The notes beneath the pieces are model-generated. The model was given only the letters and a program-made list of their open reading frames with translations, ran no database searches and was not told the DNA's origin. A DNA stretch of 64,000 nucleotides from Roseobacter sp. (GTDB lineage Bacteria; Pseudomonadota; Alphaproteobacteria; Rhodobacterales; Rhodobacteraceae): contig PCCY01000010.1 in NCBI GenBank assembly GCA_002731875.1, positions 43,379-107,378 of the forward strand, written 5' to 3'. A program made the position numbers and the translations under genes. Position 1 is the stretch's first letter. Every line of letters starts with the position of its first letter. Shown here one piece after another: positions 9,421 to 17,496 of the stretch.

Positions 9421-9592
9421 CAAGGAACTATCGGTCATTCGTGTTGATTATTCCGAAAACGCAGGGAACTTCGGATAAATCATCTTTGACGAACGGCTAT
9501 GGTCGCGATCAGGGGCCCGTCTTGCAACTGGGTCGATTTTCAATTTCGAGGCGGCCAGCTTTGACCGTCCATCCATGATATGAGGGAACAGC

Positions 9593-10963
9593 ATGCTGCA
9601 TAACGACCAAATGAGCGAATGGGATCGCGAAAACTTTTTTCACCCGTCCACCCACTTGGCAAAACACCGGCGCGGTGAAACTCCGACCCGGGTGATCACC
9701 GGCGCCAAGGGTGTTTACATCGAGGACCGTGACGGTAAAAAGCTGCTGGATGCCTTCGCCGGGCTGTACTGTGTGAATGTCGGATACGGGCGCACGGAAA
9801 TTGCCGATGCAATTGCTGCGCAGGCCCATGAGCTGGCGTATTACCATGCCTACGTGGGTCACGGCACCGAAGCGTCCATTACCTTGGCCAAAATGGTGAT
9901 GGACCGGGCTCCAGCGACGATGTCCAAGGTCTATTTCGGCTTGGGAGGGTCGGATGCGAACGAGACCAACGTCAAGTTGATCTGGTATTACAACAACATT
10001 CTTGGACGGCCGAAAAAGAAAAAGATCATCTCGCGGTGGCGCGGTTACCATGGATCGGGGTTGGTAACCGGGTCGTTGACCGGGCTGGAGCTGTTTCACA
10101 AAAAATTCGACCTGCCGTTGGATCAGGTCATTCACACTGAGGCACCATATTACTTCCGGCGCGACGATCTGGACATGACCGAAGCCGATTTTACGGCTCA
10201 TTGCGTTCAAAAGCTTGAAGAATTGATCGCACGCGAAGGTCCCGACACCATCGCCGCGTTCATCGGCGAACCGGTCTTGGGGACGGGCGGTATCGTCCCG
10301 CCCCCAGAAGGGTATTGGCCAGCGATCCAGAAGGTCCTGCAAAAGCATGATATTCTTCTGGTTGCAGACGAGGTTGTCACCGGCTTTGGACGTACCGGGA
10401 CGATGATGGGATCGACGCATTACGGGATGGAGCCGGATTTAATCACCATCGCCAAGGGCCTCACGTCGGCCTATGCGCCTTTGTCAGGGTCAATTGTATC
10501 AGAAAAAGTCTGGAAGGTTTTGGAGGACGGCACCGATGAATTCGGCCCGCTGGGTCATGGATGGACCTATTCGGCGCACCCGATCGGTGCAGCCGCCGGT
10601 GTGGCAAACCTGAAGCTGATTGATGAACTGAACTTGATAGAAAATAACACCGTGACAGGGGACTACCTGCGCGCGGGCTTGCTTGAACGACTTGGCGATC
10701 ATCCCAACGTCGGCGATATTCGTGGTGTCGGAATGCTGGCGGCGGTAGAATTCGTCGAACAAAAAAGCGGGCGAAAGTTTTTCGATGCGTCGGCGGGGGT
10801 AGGTGCGCAGGTTGCGGCTGCCTTGGTCGGAAAGGGCGTCATCGGGCGGGCCATGCCGCAGGGTGACATCTTGGGGTTCGCACCGCCGTTCTGCCTTACC
10901 CAGCAAGAAGCCGATATCGTGATCGCCAAAACCGAAGAAGCGGTGCGCGAAACCTTCGATTAA
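9593..10963 (+). CDS. Class III PLP-dependent aminotransferase (omega-amino acid type)
   Basis: This 456-residue protein belongs to the class III aminotransferases. The PLP site is visible: FGLGGSDANETNVKL, VADEVVTGFGRTG and the Schiff-base lysine in ITIAKGLTSAYAPL (Lys288). Members typically move an amino group from a terminal (omega) amine or beta-amino acid to pyruvate. Two in-frame ATGs lie seven codons apart at the N terminus; the first is used here. It ends the rightward catabolic run, with a strong hairpin terminator about 130 bases later. The substrate is unresolved. Confidence 0.9.
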   Translation: MLHNDQMSEWDRENFFHPSTHLAKHRRGETPTRVITGAKGVYIEDRDGKKLLDAFAGLYCVNVGYGRTEIADAIAAQAHELAYYHAYVGHGTEASITLAKMVMDRAPATMSKVYFGLGGSDANETNVKLIWYYNNILGRPKKKKIISRWRGYHGSGLVTGSLTGLELFHKKFDLPLDQVIHTEAPYYFRRDDLDMTEADFTAHCVQKLEELIAREGPDTIAAFIGEPVLGTGGIVPPPEGYWPAIQKVLQKHDILLVADEVVTGFGRTGTMMGSTHYGMEPDLITIAKGLTSAYAPLSGSIVSEKVWKVLEDGTDEFGPLGHGWTYSAHPIGAAAGVANLKLIDELNLIENNTVTGDYLRAGLLERLGDHPNVGDIRGVGMLAAVEFVEQKSGRKFFDASAGVGAQVAAALVGKGVIGRAMPQGDILGFAPPFCLTQQEADIVIAKTEEAVRETFD

Positions 10964-11094
10964 CCGGGGCGGGGCGACGCGCCCGCCTAAACGCGGCAGG
11001 GTCAAATGAAACTGGGTGTCTGGTCCTTTAGCGCTCAGACACCAAGGACGGCCCATCGCCTTACCGGCTAACCAAAGATGGCGGTACAAACGAA

Positions 11095-11116
11095 AAAAGC
11101 GCCACATGGCGCTTTT
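11095..11116. terminator. Bidirectional rho-independent terminator
   Basis: Perfect 9-bp arms AAAAGCGCC and GGCGCTTTT around the loop ACAT give a hairpin with A and T tracts on both sides. It lies between the convergent aminotransferase and DUF882 genes and can serve both. Confidence 0.85.
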
Positions 11117-11140
11117 ACTCGGGCGGGGATGGCGAAGTGT

Positions 11141-11710
11141 TCAGGCACCCCAGCTGCGGATTTGTCCGCAATCCATATGGACGAAATTGGAACCGGAATA
11201 CCGGCCGACACCGCCGCCGTTACACGCTATCGCGGCCTTTGCCATCTGATTGACAGAGCGTGATCCCAAACGCAGGTCTGCGGCCTGACCGCGCATGTGA
11301 AGCGAATTCTTGGCGACGCCACGCGATCTTGATCGCAGCATAGCGTTGGTTTTGGGGCTGCGGTAGCCTGACAACAGCATGTATGGTTCGGTTACGTCCA
11401 AAAGATTATGGGAGGCCGCCATGATGTCCACCGTACGCATATCAATGGTCTTGATCCCGTCGGTACGCCAGTCGCGCATGAAATAGTTCAATTCGTTTAC
11501 AGCATCGGGTATATAATTACCCTCAATCCAGTAAATCATGTCGATGCGTTCGCCGGTGCGGCCGGAGTACATCTTGATCCTGCGAATGTCGCCTGCGCCT
11601 CGCAGGAAACCAGCTGCATTTGCGAACGTAGGAGCGGCTGTTACCGCTGTTGCTGCGAATGCACCTAACAGTGCGCGTCGGGTCATCCCCGAAGAACTCA
11701 TACCAGTCAT
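11141..11710 (-). CDS. DUF882 (M15-like, YcbK family) protein with Tat signal
   Basis: The 189-residue product starts with a twin-arginine leader (MTRRALLGAF followed by a hydrophobic stretch and APTFANA), so it is exported folded. The mature domain is DUF882, related to M15 zinc peptidases that cut peptidoglycan cross-links: SGYRSPKTNAMLR and HMRGQAADLR carry the conserved His and Asp, and NFVHMDCG the second His. The ATG at 11710 was chosen because upstream codons do not fit an export signal. It is divergent from an L,D-transpeptidase gene, which fits a shared cell-wall role. Confidence 0.88.
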   Translation of the reverse strand: MTGMSSSGMTRRALLGAFAATAVTAAPTFANAAGFLRGAGDIRRIKMYSGRTGERIDMIYWIEGNYIPDAVNELNYFMRDWRTDGIKTIDMRTVDIMAASHNLLDVTEPYMLLSGYRSPKTNAMLRSRSRGVAKNSLHMRGQAADLRLGSRSVNQMAKAAIACNGGGVGRYSGSNFVHMDCGQIRSWGA

Positions 11711-12025
11711 AATGTGTGTCCCGTTTGTCTGCCCGTGGTTCCATGATGTTACATGGAAATTTTCACCTATCCCCAGATGCAACGTTTTTATGGCATAGCG
11801 AGATTCTTTGACCAAGTGCTGAATCAAAAAAGGTTCCATCAATCAATAATTTTAGGCGAAAAACTGCGCAAAGCTTTGTGACTTGGTGATTTATGCCACA
11901 GTACCGATGCACGAAGGCATCAATTTTGCCTTAGTTTCTTACTCACGACGAATGTTATTGGACAATATCCGGTAGCATGAGGCGTAACAGATACCATTGG
12001 TATCCTTTTGTCTGAGGAAGATTCG
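11711..12025. other. Divergent intergenic region between DUF882 and L,D-transpeptidase genes
   Basis: This 315-bp AT-richer stretch separates two divergent cell-wall genes and must hold both promoters. No confident operator, RNA structure or small gene was seen in it. Confidence 0.5.
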
Positions 12026-13654
12026 ATGCAGAGAATTTTAGGTATTCGCATAGGGCGATCGCGCCGCATTCCAATTTTTTTGGGATTGATGGCAACTTTA
12101 ATTGCTCTTTTAGTCGCTCCTCATCAGGTTGTCGCGCAAGTAACTGCATTCAAGCAGGCAGTCGCCGAGGCTGCTTCGCGTGACCAGGACATAGCCGCTT
12201 ACTACCGCACCAGCGATTATGCTCCGATCTGGACCGAAGCAAATGAGACGCAACGCGGCCGCCGTGCCGCGCTGATGGCAGCGATTACCACGGCGCATCT
12301 GCACGGCCTTCCCACCGCCCGGTACGACCCCGAAGGCTTGATGGAAAAACTTAAAAATGTCCGCAGCCCAAGAGACCGGGGTTTGGCGGAGGTGGAAATG
12401 ACCCGCGTGTTTCTGCAATACGCGCGTGATATCCAATCGGGAGTGCTGATACCGTCAAGGATCGACAAGCTGATCGTTCGCGATGTGCCGTATCGGGATC
12501 GGCAAGGGTATCTGAAGGACTTCGTTACGTCAGATCCGATGCTGTTCTTTCGCAACCTGCGCCCGCGCACGTTGGAATATAATGCGTTGATGCGGGAAAA
12601 GCTGCGCATGGAGCAGCTTTTGGCCCAAGGCGGGTGGGGGCCCGTGGTCCCGGCGACGTCGGTGAAGCCCGGCGAACAGGGCAAGAACGTTATTGCATTG
12701 CGAAATCGTCTGATTTCGATGGGCTATCTGAACAGGTCCAACGCGTCGAGCTATGATGCGACGATGCAGCAGGCGGTGCGCGAGTTCCAGCGCGACCACG
12801 GATTGAACGAAGATGGTGTCGCCGGATCGACCACCTTGGCCGAGATGAACAAGAGCGTCGAAACCCGCCTGAAGTCTGTGATCGTGGCGATGGAGCGTGA
12901 ACGCTGGATGAACATCGAACGCGGTCCTCGGCATATTCTTGTGAATATCCCTGCCTTCAAAGTTGAAATTGTGGATAACGGCGAGGTCACCTTTGAAACC
13001 CGTTCGGTCGTCGGGGCGGCAGAAGACGACCGTCCTACCCCGGAATTTTCCGATATGATGGAATACATCGTGATCAATCCGACCTGGACTGTGCCACGTT
13101 CGATCGTCACCAAGGAATATTTGCCCTCCATGCAGCGCAACGCCAATGCAGCAGGACATATCGACCTGATAGACGGTGGTGGGCGTGTCATAAACCGTTC
13201 ATCGGTTAACTTTAGCAAGTATAACGCGCGCAACTTTCCGTTTGGGATGCGCCAGAAACCCGGCAACGACAACGCGCTCGGGCTGGTGAAGTTCATCTTT
13301 CCGAACAAGTACAACATCTACCTGCATGACACGCCGTCAAAAAACCTGTTTTCCCGGGACGTCCGTGCTTTCAGCCACGGATGCGTGCGACTGGCTGATC
13401 CGTTCGATTTCGCCTACAAGCTTCTGGCTGCACAGACCGACGATCCCGTCGGGTTCTTCAAAGCCAAGTTGGCGACCAAGCGAGAAACCTTTGTACATCT
13501 CGAAGTGGAGCTGCCGGTTCACCTGATTTACCGTACCGCATTCACCACGCCGCGTGGTCATACGCAGTATCGTGCGGATATCTATGGCCGTGACGCACGA
13601 ATTTGGGATGCGCTAAGCAAGGCAGGGGTGGCGTTGGGTGACGTTCAGGGGTAA
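12026..13654 (+). CDS. L,D-transpeptidase (YcbB-like) with peptidoglycan-binding domain
   Basis: The 542-residue protein has an N-terminal hydrophobic export signal ending near HQVVAQ, an L,D-transpeptidase scaffold region, a PG_binding_1 domain (KNVIALRNRLISMGYL, AVREFQRDHGLNEDG) and a YkuD catalytic domain with SHGCVRLADP, where Cys453 is the nucleophile. Such enzymes form 3-3 cross-links in periplasmic peptidoglycan. The ATG at 12026 has GAGGAAG seven bases upstream and is preferred over a TTG 18 bases earlier. lpxD follows after 29 bases. Confidence 0.92.
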   Translation: MQRILGIRIGRSRRIPIFLGLMATLIALLVAPHQVVAQVTAFKQAVAEAASRDQDIAAYYRTSDYAPIWTEANETQRGRRAALMAAITTAHLHGLPTARYDPEGLMEKLKNVRSPRDRGLAEVEMTRVFLQYARDIQSGVLIPSRIDKLIVRDVPYRDRQGYLKDFVTSDPMLFFRNLRPRTLEYNALMREKLRMEQLLAQGGWGPVVPATSVKPGEQGKNVIALRNRLISMGYLNRSNASSYDATMQQAVREFQRDHGLNEDGVAGSTTLAEMNKSVETRLKSVIVAMERERWMNIERGPRHILVNIPAFKVEIVDNGEVTFETRSVVGAAEDDRPTPEFSDMMEYIVINPTWTVPRSIVTKEYLPSMQRNANAAGHIDLIDGGGRVINRSSVNFSKYNARNFPFGMRQKPGNDNALGLVKFIFPNKYNIYLHDTPSKNLFSRDVRAFSHGCVRLADPFDFAYKLLAAQTDDPVGFFKAKLATKRETFVHLEVELPVHLIYRTAFTTPRGHTQYRADIYGRDARIWDALSKAGVALGDVQG

Positions 13655-13683
13655 TTCTCATCCCCAATAAGGGGAGACCTGCG

Positions 13684-14790
13684 ATGACTTACACTATCCA
13701 GCAGATAGCTGATGCGCTTGGCGCGAAAGCTGTCGGAGATACAACGCTGCGGATTGCAAAACTGGCAGAACCCGCCACCGCTCATGCCGATGATCTGGCA
13801 CTTGCGATGAGCCCGAAGTACGCGCAAACCCTGTCGGACGGTGCTGCGTTGGCGGCGATGTTGTGGCCTGACGCTGACTGGCAAGGCATGGGCCTCAAAG
13901 CGGCGATCCTGCCCGATCGACCACGCTTTGCGATGTCAGGGCTGACCCGCATGATGGACCCCGGGCAGGGTTTTGAAACGGGTATCCACCCGTCAGCGAT
14001 TATTGATCCGGTAGCCCAGCTTGCTGATGACGTAACCGTCGGGCCGCTGACGATCGTTGCGGCGGGGGCGCAAATCGGCGCGGGCAGCATCATCGGTCCC
14101 CAGTGTTATATCGGGACTGGTGCCAGTATCGGCAAAAATGCCTATCTGCGCGACCATGTGAGTATCGGCGCGCGCGTCAGTATCGGCGACAACTTCATTG
14201 CGCAGCCCGGTGCCCGACTGGGCGGCGACGGATTTTCGTTTGTGACACCCGAACCAAGCACCGTCGAAGAGACCCGCAAGACGCTGGGTGACCGCGGTGA
14301 CACGAAAGCGCAACAATGGGCCCGTATCCACACGCTTGGCAGCGTTACCGTCGGCGACGATGTTGAATGCGGGATGAACGTAACCGTCGACAGCGGCACC
14401 ATTCGGGACACCATGATCGGAGATGGAACCAAGTTGGATAACCTTGTGCATCTGGGGCACAATGTCGTTGTGGGCAAGAACTGCCTGTTGTGCGGGCAGG
14501 TCGGTGTTGCCGGGTCGGTCACCATCGGTGACAACGTGGTATTGGGCGGTCAGGTTGGGGTGAGCGACAATATTTTCATCGGTGACGGCGTCATTGCCGG
14601 TGGCGGTACCAAGATCATGTCGAACGCGCCAGCAGGGCGGTCGATGCTGGGCTATCCTGGAACCGAAATGAGCAAACAGATAGAGGGTTACAAGGCATTG
14701 CGTCGCTTGCCGCGATTGATACGTGATTTCGCTAAATTGAAGGCTGACTTGGCCCAGAGCGACCGGTCCAAAGCCTCTGACGAAAGCTAG
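13684..14790 (+). CDS. lpxD: UDP-3-O-acylglucosamine N-acyltransferase (LpxD family)
   Basis: The 368-residue product has an N-terminal uridine-binding domain (about 1-100), a left-handed beta-helix of hexapeptide repeats (about 105-320: TIGDNVVLGGQVGVSDN and many others), and a C-terminal helix. NLVHLGHNV contains the expected catalytic histidine. LpxD adds the N-linked 3-hydroxyacyl chain in lipid A synthesis, taking it from acyl-ACP. It is unusual in being followed by its own ACP and ketoacyl synthase rather than lying in a bamA-lpxD-fabZ-lpxA cluster. It could therefore be a second, specialised LpxD; checking needs the rest of the genome. Confidence 0.88.
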   Translation: MTYTIQQIADALGAKAVGDTTLRIAKLAEPATAHADDLALAMSPKYAQTLSDGAALAAMLWPDADWQGMGLKAAILPDRPRFAMSGLTRMMDPGQGFETGIHPSAIIDPVAQLADDVTVGPLTIVAAGAQIGAGSIIGPQCYIGTGASIGKNAYLRDHVSIGARVSIGDNFIAQPGARLGGDGFSFVTPEPSTVEETRKTLGDRGDTKAQQWARIHTLGSVTVGDDVECGMNVTVDSGTIRDTMIGDGTKLDNLVHLGHNVVVGKNCLLCGQVGVAGSVTIGDNVVLGGQVGVSDNIFIGDGVIAGGGTKIMSNAPAGRSMLGYPGTEMSKQIEGYKALRRLPRLIRDFAKLKADLAQSDRSKASDES

Positions 14791-14813
14791 GGCCCGCATC
14801 AACGGAGAGTAAG

Positions 14814-15071
14814 ATGAGCACCAGAGATCAGGTTATCGCCATTCTTGCCGATCAGGCATTTCTAGATCCGTCAGATGTCAGCATTGACAGCACGCTCGAA
14901 CAGCTCGGGATTGACAGCATGGGGGTGGTCGAAAGCATTTTTGTCATCGAGGAAGCGTTTAATATCAGCGTTCCTTTCAACGCCAATCAACCGGGTGCGG
15001 CGGATTTCGACATCACCAGCGTGGCCAGCATCATTGCAGGGGTGGAACGGCTGCGTGCAGAGCAGGCCTGA
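14814..15071 (+). CDS. Acyl carrier protein
   Basis: An 85-residue acyl carrier protein. The phosphopantetheine site is in LGIDSMGVVE, with Ser35 as the attachment residue. It differs from housekeeping AcpP, which has a DSLD context, so it is a specialised carrier. It lies 23 bases after lpxD and three bases before a ketoacyl synthase, which suggests it delivers a particular acyl chain to one of them. It is not clearly AcpXL, which is longer in the rhizobial very-long-chain lipid A pathway. Confidence 0.87.
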   Translation: MSTRDQVIAILADQAFLDPSDVSIDSTLEQLGIDSMGVVESIFVIEEAFNISVPFNANQPGAADFDITSVASIIAGVERLRAEQA

Positions 15072-15074
15072 GCG

Positions 15075-16289
15075 ATGAAGCGCGTTGTCATTACCGGTGC
15101 AGGGACGGTCAACGCGCTTGGGATGAATGCGCCCGATACCATGTCCGCCATGCGCGACGGTATCTGCGGGATCGGACCGCTCGAATTTCGCGACGTGGAA
15201 CGTTTGACGATCCAGATCGGTGGTCAGGTCAAAGGTTTCGACGCCCACCATGCGTTTAGCCGCCACCAGGTTTCCCTCTATGATCGCTTTACCCAATTCG
15301 CTCTTGTCGCTGCGGCCGAGGCGATCGCGCAGTCAGGGCTGGACTTTACCGAGGAGCTTTCGCACAGGTCCGGCGTCATCCTGGGCACCGCAGGCGGCGG
15401 CATCAGTACGTCTGATGACAATTACCGCACCGTCTATGAAGAGGGAAAGAACCGGGTCCACCCCTTTGTCGTTCCCAAGCTGATGAACAGTGCAGCGGCG
15501 AGTCATATCAGCATGGAATACAACCTCAAAGGGCCTTCATTCACGGTCTCCACGGCGTGTGCTTCCTCTAATCATGCGATTGCCCAGGCGTTTGAAATGG
15601 TACGTTCGGGCATGGCCCCGGTGATGATAGCGGGCGGCTCTGAATCGATGTTGTGCTTTGGCGGCGTCAAGGCCTGGGAAGGGCTTCGCGTGTTAAGCCG
15701 TGACGCCTGCCGACCATTTTCGGCCAATCGCAATGGAATGGTGCAAGGAGAGGGCGCGGGGATATTCGTATTCGAGGAATACGAACGCGCCCGGGCCCGA
15801 GGTGCCGACATATTGTGCGAGATTTCGGGCTACGCCATGACGTCGGATGCCGCGGATATTGTCATGCCGTCCAAGGAAGGTGCTGCTCGGGCGATGGCCG
15901 GTGCCCTGACTGATGCACGCATCAATGCAGACGAAGTTGGTTATATCAACGCGCATGGGACCGGGACCATGGCGAATGACAAAACCGAATGCGCGGCGGT
16001 CATGGACGTTTTTGGTGAGCACGCACGCCGGTTGATGATCAGCTCTACCAAGTCGATGCACGGTCATTTGATCGGAGGCACGGGTGCTGTTGAACTGTTG
16101 GCGTGTATCATGGCGCTACGCGATGGGGTGATTGCCCCCACGATCGGCTATCAGGAACCCGATCCCGATTGTGCGCTTGATGTGGTGCCCAACCAAGCGC
16201 GCAAAGCCAAGGTGACTGTCGCGTTGTCCAATGCTTTCGCCTTCGGGGGTATGAACGCCGTTATCGTTTTGCGGACACCCCAGGCATAA
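15075..16289 (+). CDS. Beta-ketoacyl-ACP synthase (KAS II/FabF-like)
   Basis: The 404-residue protein has the condensing-enzyme triad: Cys162 in VSTACASSNHA, His294 in INAHGTGT and His331 in KSMHGHLIGGTG. It opens with RVVITGAGTVNALG, typical of FabF-like enzymes. It elongates an acyl chain with malonyl-ACP. The gene follows the acyl carrier gene after three bases, and a hairpin terminator comes right after the stop, so lpxD-ACP-KAS ends here. A role in making the lipid A acyl chain or another envelope lipid is inferred from context. Confidence 0.9.
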   Translation: MKRVVITGAGTVNALGMNAPDTMSAMRDGICGIGPLEFRDVERLTIQIGGQVKGFDAHHAFSRHQVSLYDRFTQFALVAAAEAIAQSGLDFTEELSHRSGVILGTAGGGISTSDDNYRTVYEEGKNRVHPFVVPKLMNSAAASHISMEYNLKGPSFTVSTACASSNHAIAQAFEMVRSGMAPVMIAGGSESMLCFGGVKAWEGLRVLSRDACRPFSANRNGMVQGEGAGIFVFEEYERARARGADILCEISGYAMTSDAADIVMPSKEGAARAMAGALTDARINADEVGYINAHGTGTMANDKTECAAVMDVFGEHARRLMISSTKSMHGHLIGGTGAVELLACIMALRDGVIAPTIGYQEPDPDCALDVVPNQARKAKVTVALSNAFAFGGMNAVIVLRTPQA

Positions 16290-16293
16290 AAAA

Positions 16294-16320
16294 AGGTCAC
16301 CTCCACCAAGAAGATGACCT
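16294..16320 (+). terminator. Candidate terminator after ketoacyl synthase
   Basis: Arms AGGTCA (16294-16299) and TGACCT (16315-16320) flank a 15-base loop, with an A tract before. The + strand T tract is missing, so on the minus strand (T-rich) it may serve the IalB gene instead; it lies between the convergent genes. Confidence 0.5.
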
Positions 16321-16348
16321 AAAGCTGTAACAGCGCATCGCTGGGTGT

Positions 16349-17080
16349 TTACTGTGCCAGTACCGAAGACTTGTCATAGCTGGTCGTAAATCCGTCAAGA
16401 GATAGCGCCAGTTCGACTTTTTGATCCGGCGCAAGCGCAGGCACGATGGTGATCAAGGCTTCCTTGCCGCGCTTGAACGCTGCGATATCAGCCGAAGTCA
16501 GCCCCATGCGCACGTAGCAGCCGACCGAGTTGCAAAATGCGAACGGATAGCGACGCGCCTTGCCACCATCGACAGTAACCGTCAGCTGTGCAGCAAGCGC
16601 TGTTTCAAGGGGTACGACGACAGTGGCACCCGCTTCGGCTTTGCCGCCATCAGGAAGTCGAAACAACGAAATCTCTGCAACCGGGGCACCCTGACCATCG
16701 TCCATCAGCTGGTACATTTGGCAAGGGTCGTTTTCATCTTCGGTCTTGATGCAGCGCATCTCCCACGCGCCGTTTACTTCCTTGGTATAGGGTTTGCCGA
16801 CCTCTTGCGCCGCTTCCCCATCTTCGCCCAAGCTCAGCTGCGAATCGACCCCAGCAGGCTGGGAATCCGTCGCTTCTGCGCCGGCGGGTGCAGTCTCGGC
16901 AGGCGCCGTTGCAGAGGACGCTGCATCAGATGCCGCACCCTCTGTCGGTGCGGTATTCGACGGCGGGGTCTCTACCTCAGCCGCGGGGGCCTCCGATGTG
17001 GATGTTTGGGCATAGCCGGAAACGGGCAGGGTCAAGGCAAGCGCCGCGCAAAAAGGGAGAATGGTAAAATACTTGTTCAT
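16349..17080 (-). CDS. Invasion-associated locus B (IalB) family secreted protein
   Basis: This 243-residue protein begins with a signal peptide (MNKYFTILPFCAALALTLPVSGYAQ), then a low-complexity Ala/Pro/Glu/Thr-rich linker of about 70 residues, then an IalB domain: WEMRCIK, DPCQMYQL and the paired cysteines in FCNSVGCYVRMGL. Many alphaproteobacteria have several IalB-like periplasmic proteins of unclear function. The linker is longer than in most short IalB proteins. It is convergent with the KAS gene and divergent from the HerA-like ATPase. Confidence 0.85.
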   Translation of the reverse strand: MNKYFTILPFCAALALTLPVSGYAQTSTSEAPAAEVETPPSNTAPTEGAASDAASSATAPAETAPAGAEATDSQPAGVDSQLSLGEDGEAAQEVGKPYTKEVNGAWEMRCIKTEDENDPCQMYQLMDDGQGAPVAEISLFRLPDGGKAEAGATVVVPLETALAAQLTVTVDGGKARRYPFAFCNSVGCYVRMGLTSADIAAFKRGKEALITIVPALAPDQKVELALSLDGFTTSYDKSSVLAQ

Positions 17081-17237
17081 GCTCGTTCCAAATCAGTTAA
17101 GTTCGCCGCTGTTTAACATGCCGAAATCCGATTGTCAGGTAACTTACTGAGAAACAACTGCGCCATAGGGCAAATTTTTGCTGATAGGTCATCCTGCGAC
17201 GCGGCGGCAAGTCAGAAAATGGATAAGCAAAACAGAA

Positions 17238-17300
17238 AAAAGAGCGCATAGCGCTCTTTTCCCGTTCTTCGTTCTCCCCATCGGACTGGGCCGACTTATT
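17238..17300 (-). ncRNA. Candidate small RNA with own promoter and terminator
   Basis: On the minus strand a promoter-like pair TTGACC (17335-17330) and TAACGT (17312-17307) has an exact 17-bp spacing. About 60 bases later comes a strong hairpin: arms of 10 bp (AAAAGAGCGC and its complement, 17238-17260) with a three-base loop, followed by six T on the minus strand. No reading frame lies between. The transcript would be roughly 60-75 nt. The start is approximate and the call is inference from these signals. Confidence 0.4.
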
Positions 17301-17380
17301 GATGACACGTTACGAAAGGATGTGAGAGCGGTCAACAGGAAAAATTCAATTATGCGCGGGTCTTATGCTGCAATGCCGCG

Positions 17381-17410
17381 AAAAAAAGGGCCGTACCCGA
17401 AGGCACGGCC
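17381..17410 (-). terminator. Orphan minus-strand terminator with UUCG loop
   Basis: On the minus strand the stem GGCCGTGCC / GGTACGGCC closes on a TTCG tetraloop and is followed by C and seven T, a textbook intrinsic terminator. No minus-strand gene lies upstream within 1.6 kb, because 17497-19101 is a plus-strand gene. A short transcript starting just upstream of the ATPase start would end here; it would contain the anti-Shine-Dalgarno-like CTTCCTCCC (17428-17420). Confidence 0.6.
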
Positions 17411-17496
17411 AGTCTGACAGGGAGGAAGTGCCGCGCACCAAAATGGACATGAAGGCTCGCGGCAAAATCACTATGGCACGCAAAGGTTAAGGTTGT

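Noticed and set aside
17178..17417. 79-codon plus-strand frame before the HerA-like gene
   Set aside because: It runs through two minus-strand terminators, has no ribosome site and no protein-like pattern.
17440..17490. Fifteen-codon frame MDMKARGKITMARKG before the HerA-like gene
   Set aside because: The nearest GGAGGA is about 16 bases away, too far for a start, and nothing else supports it.
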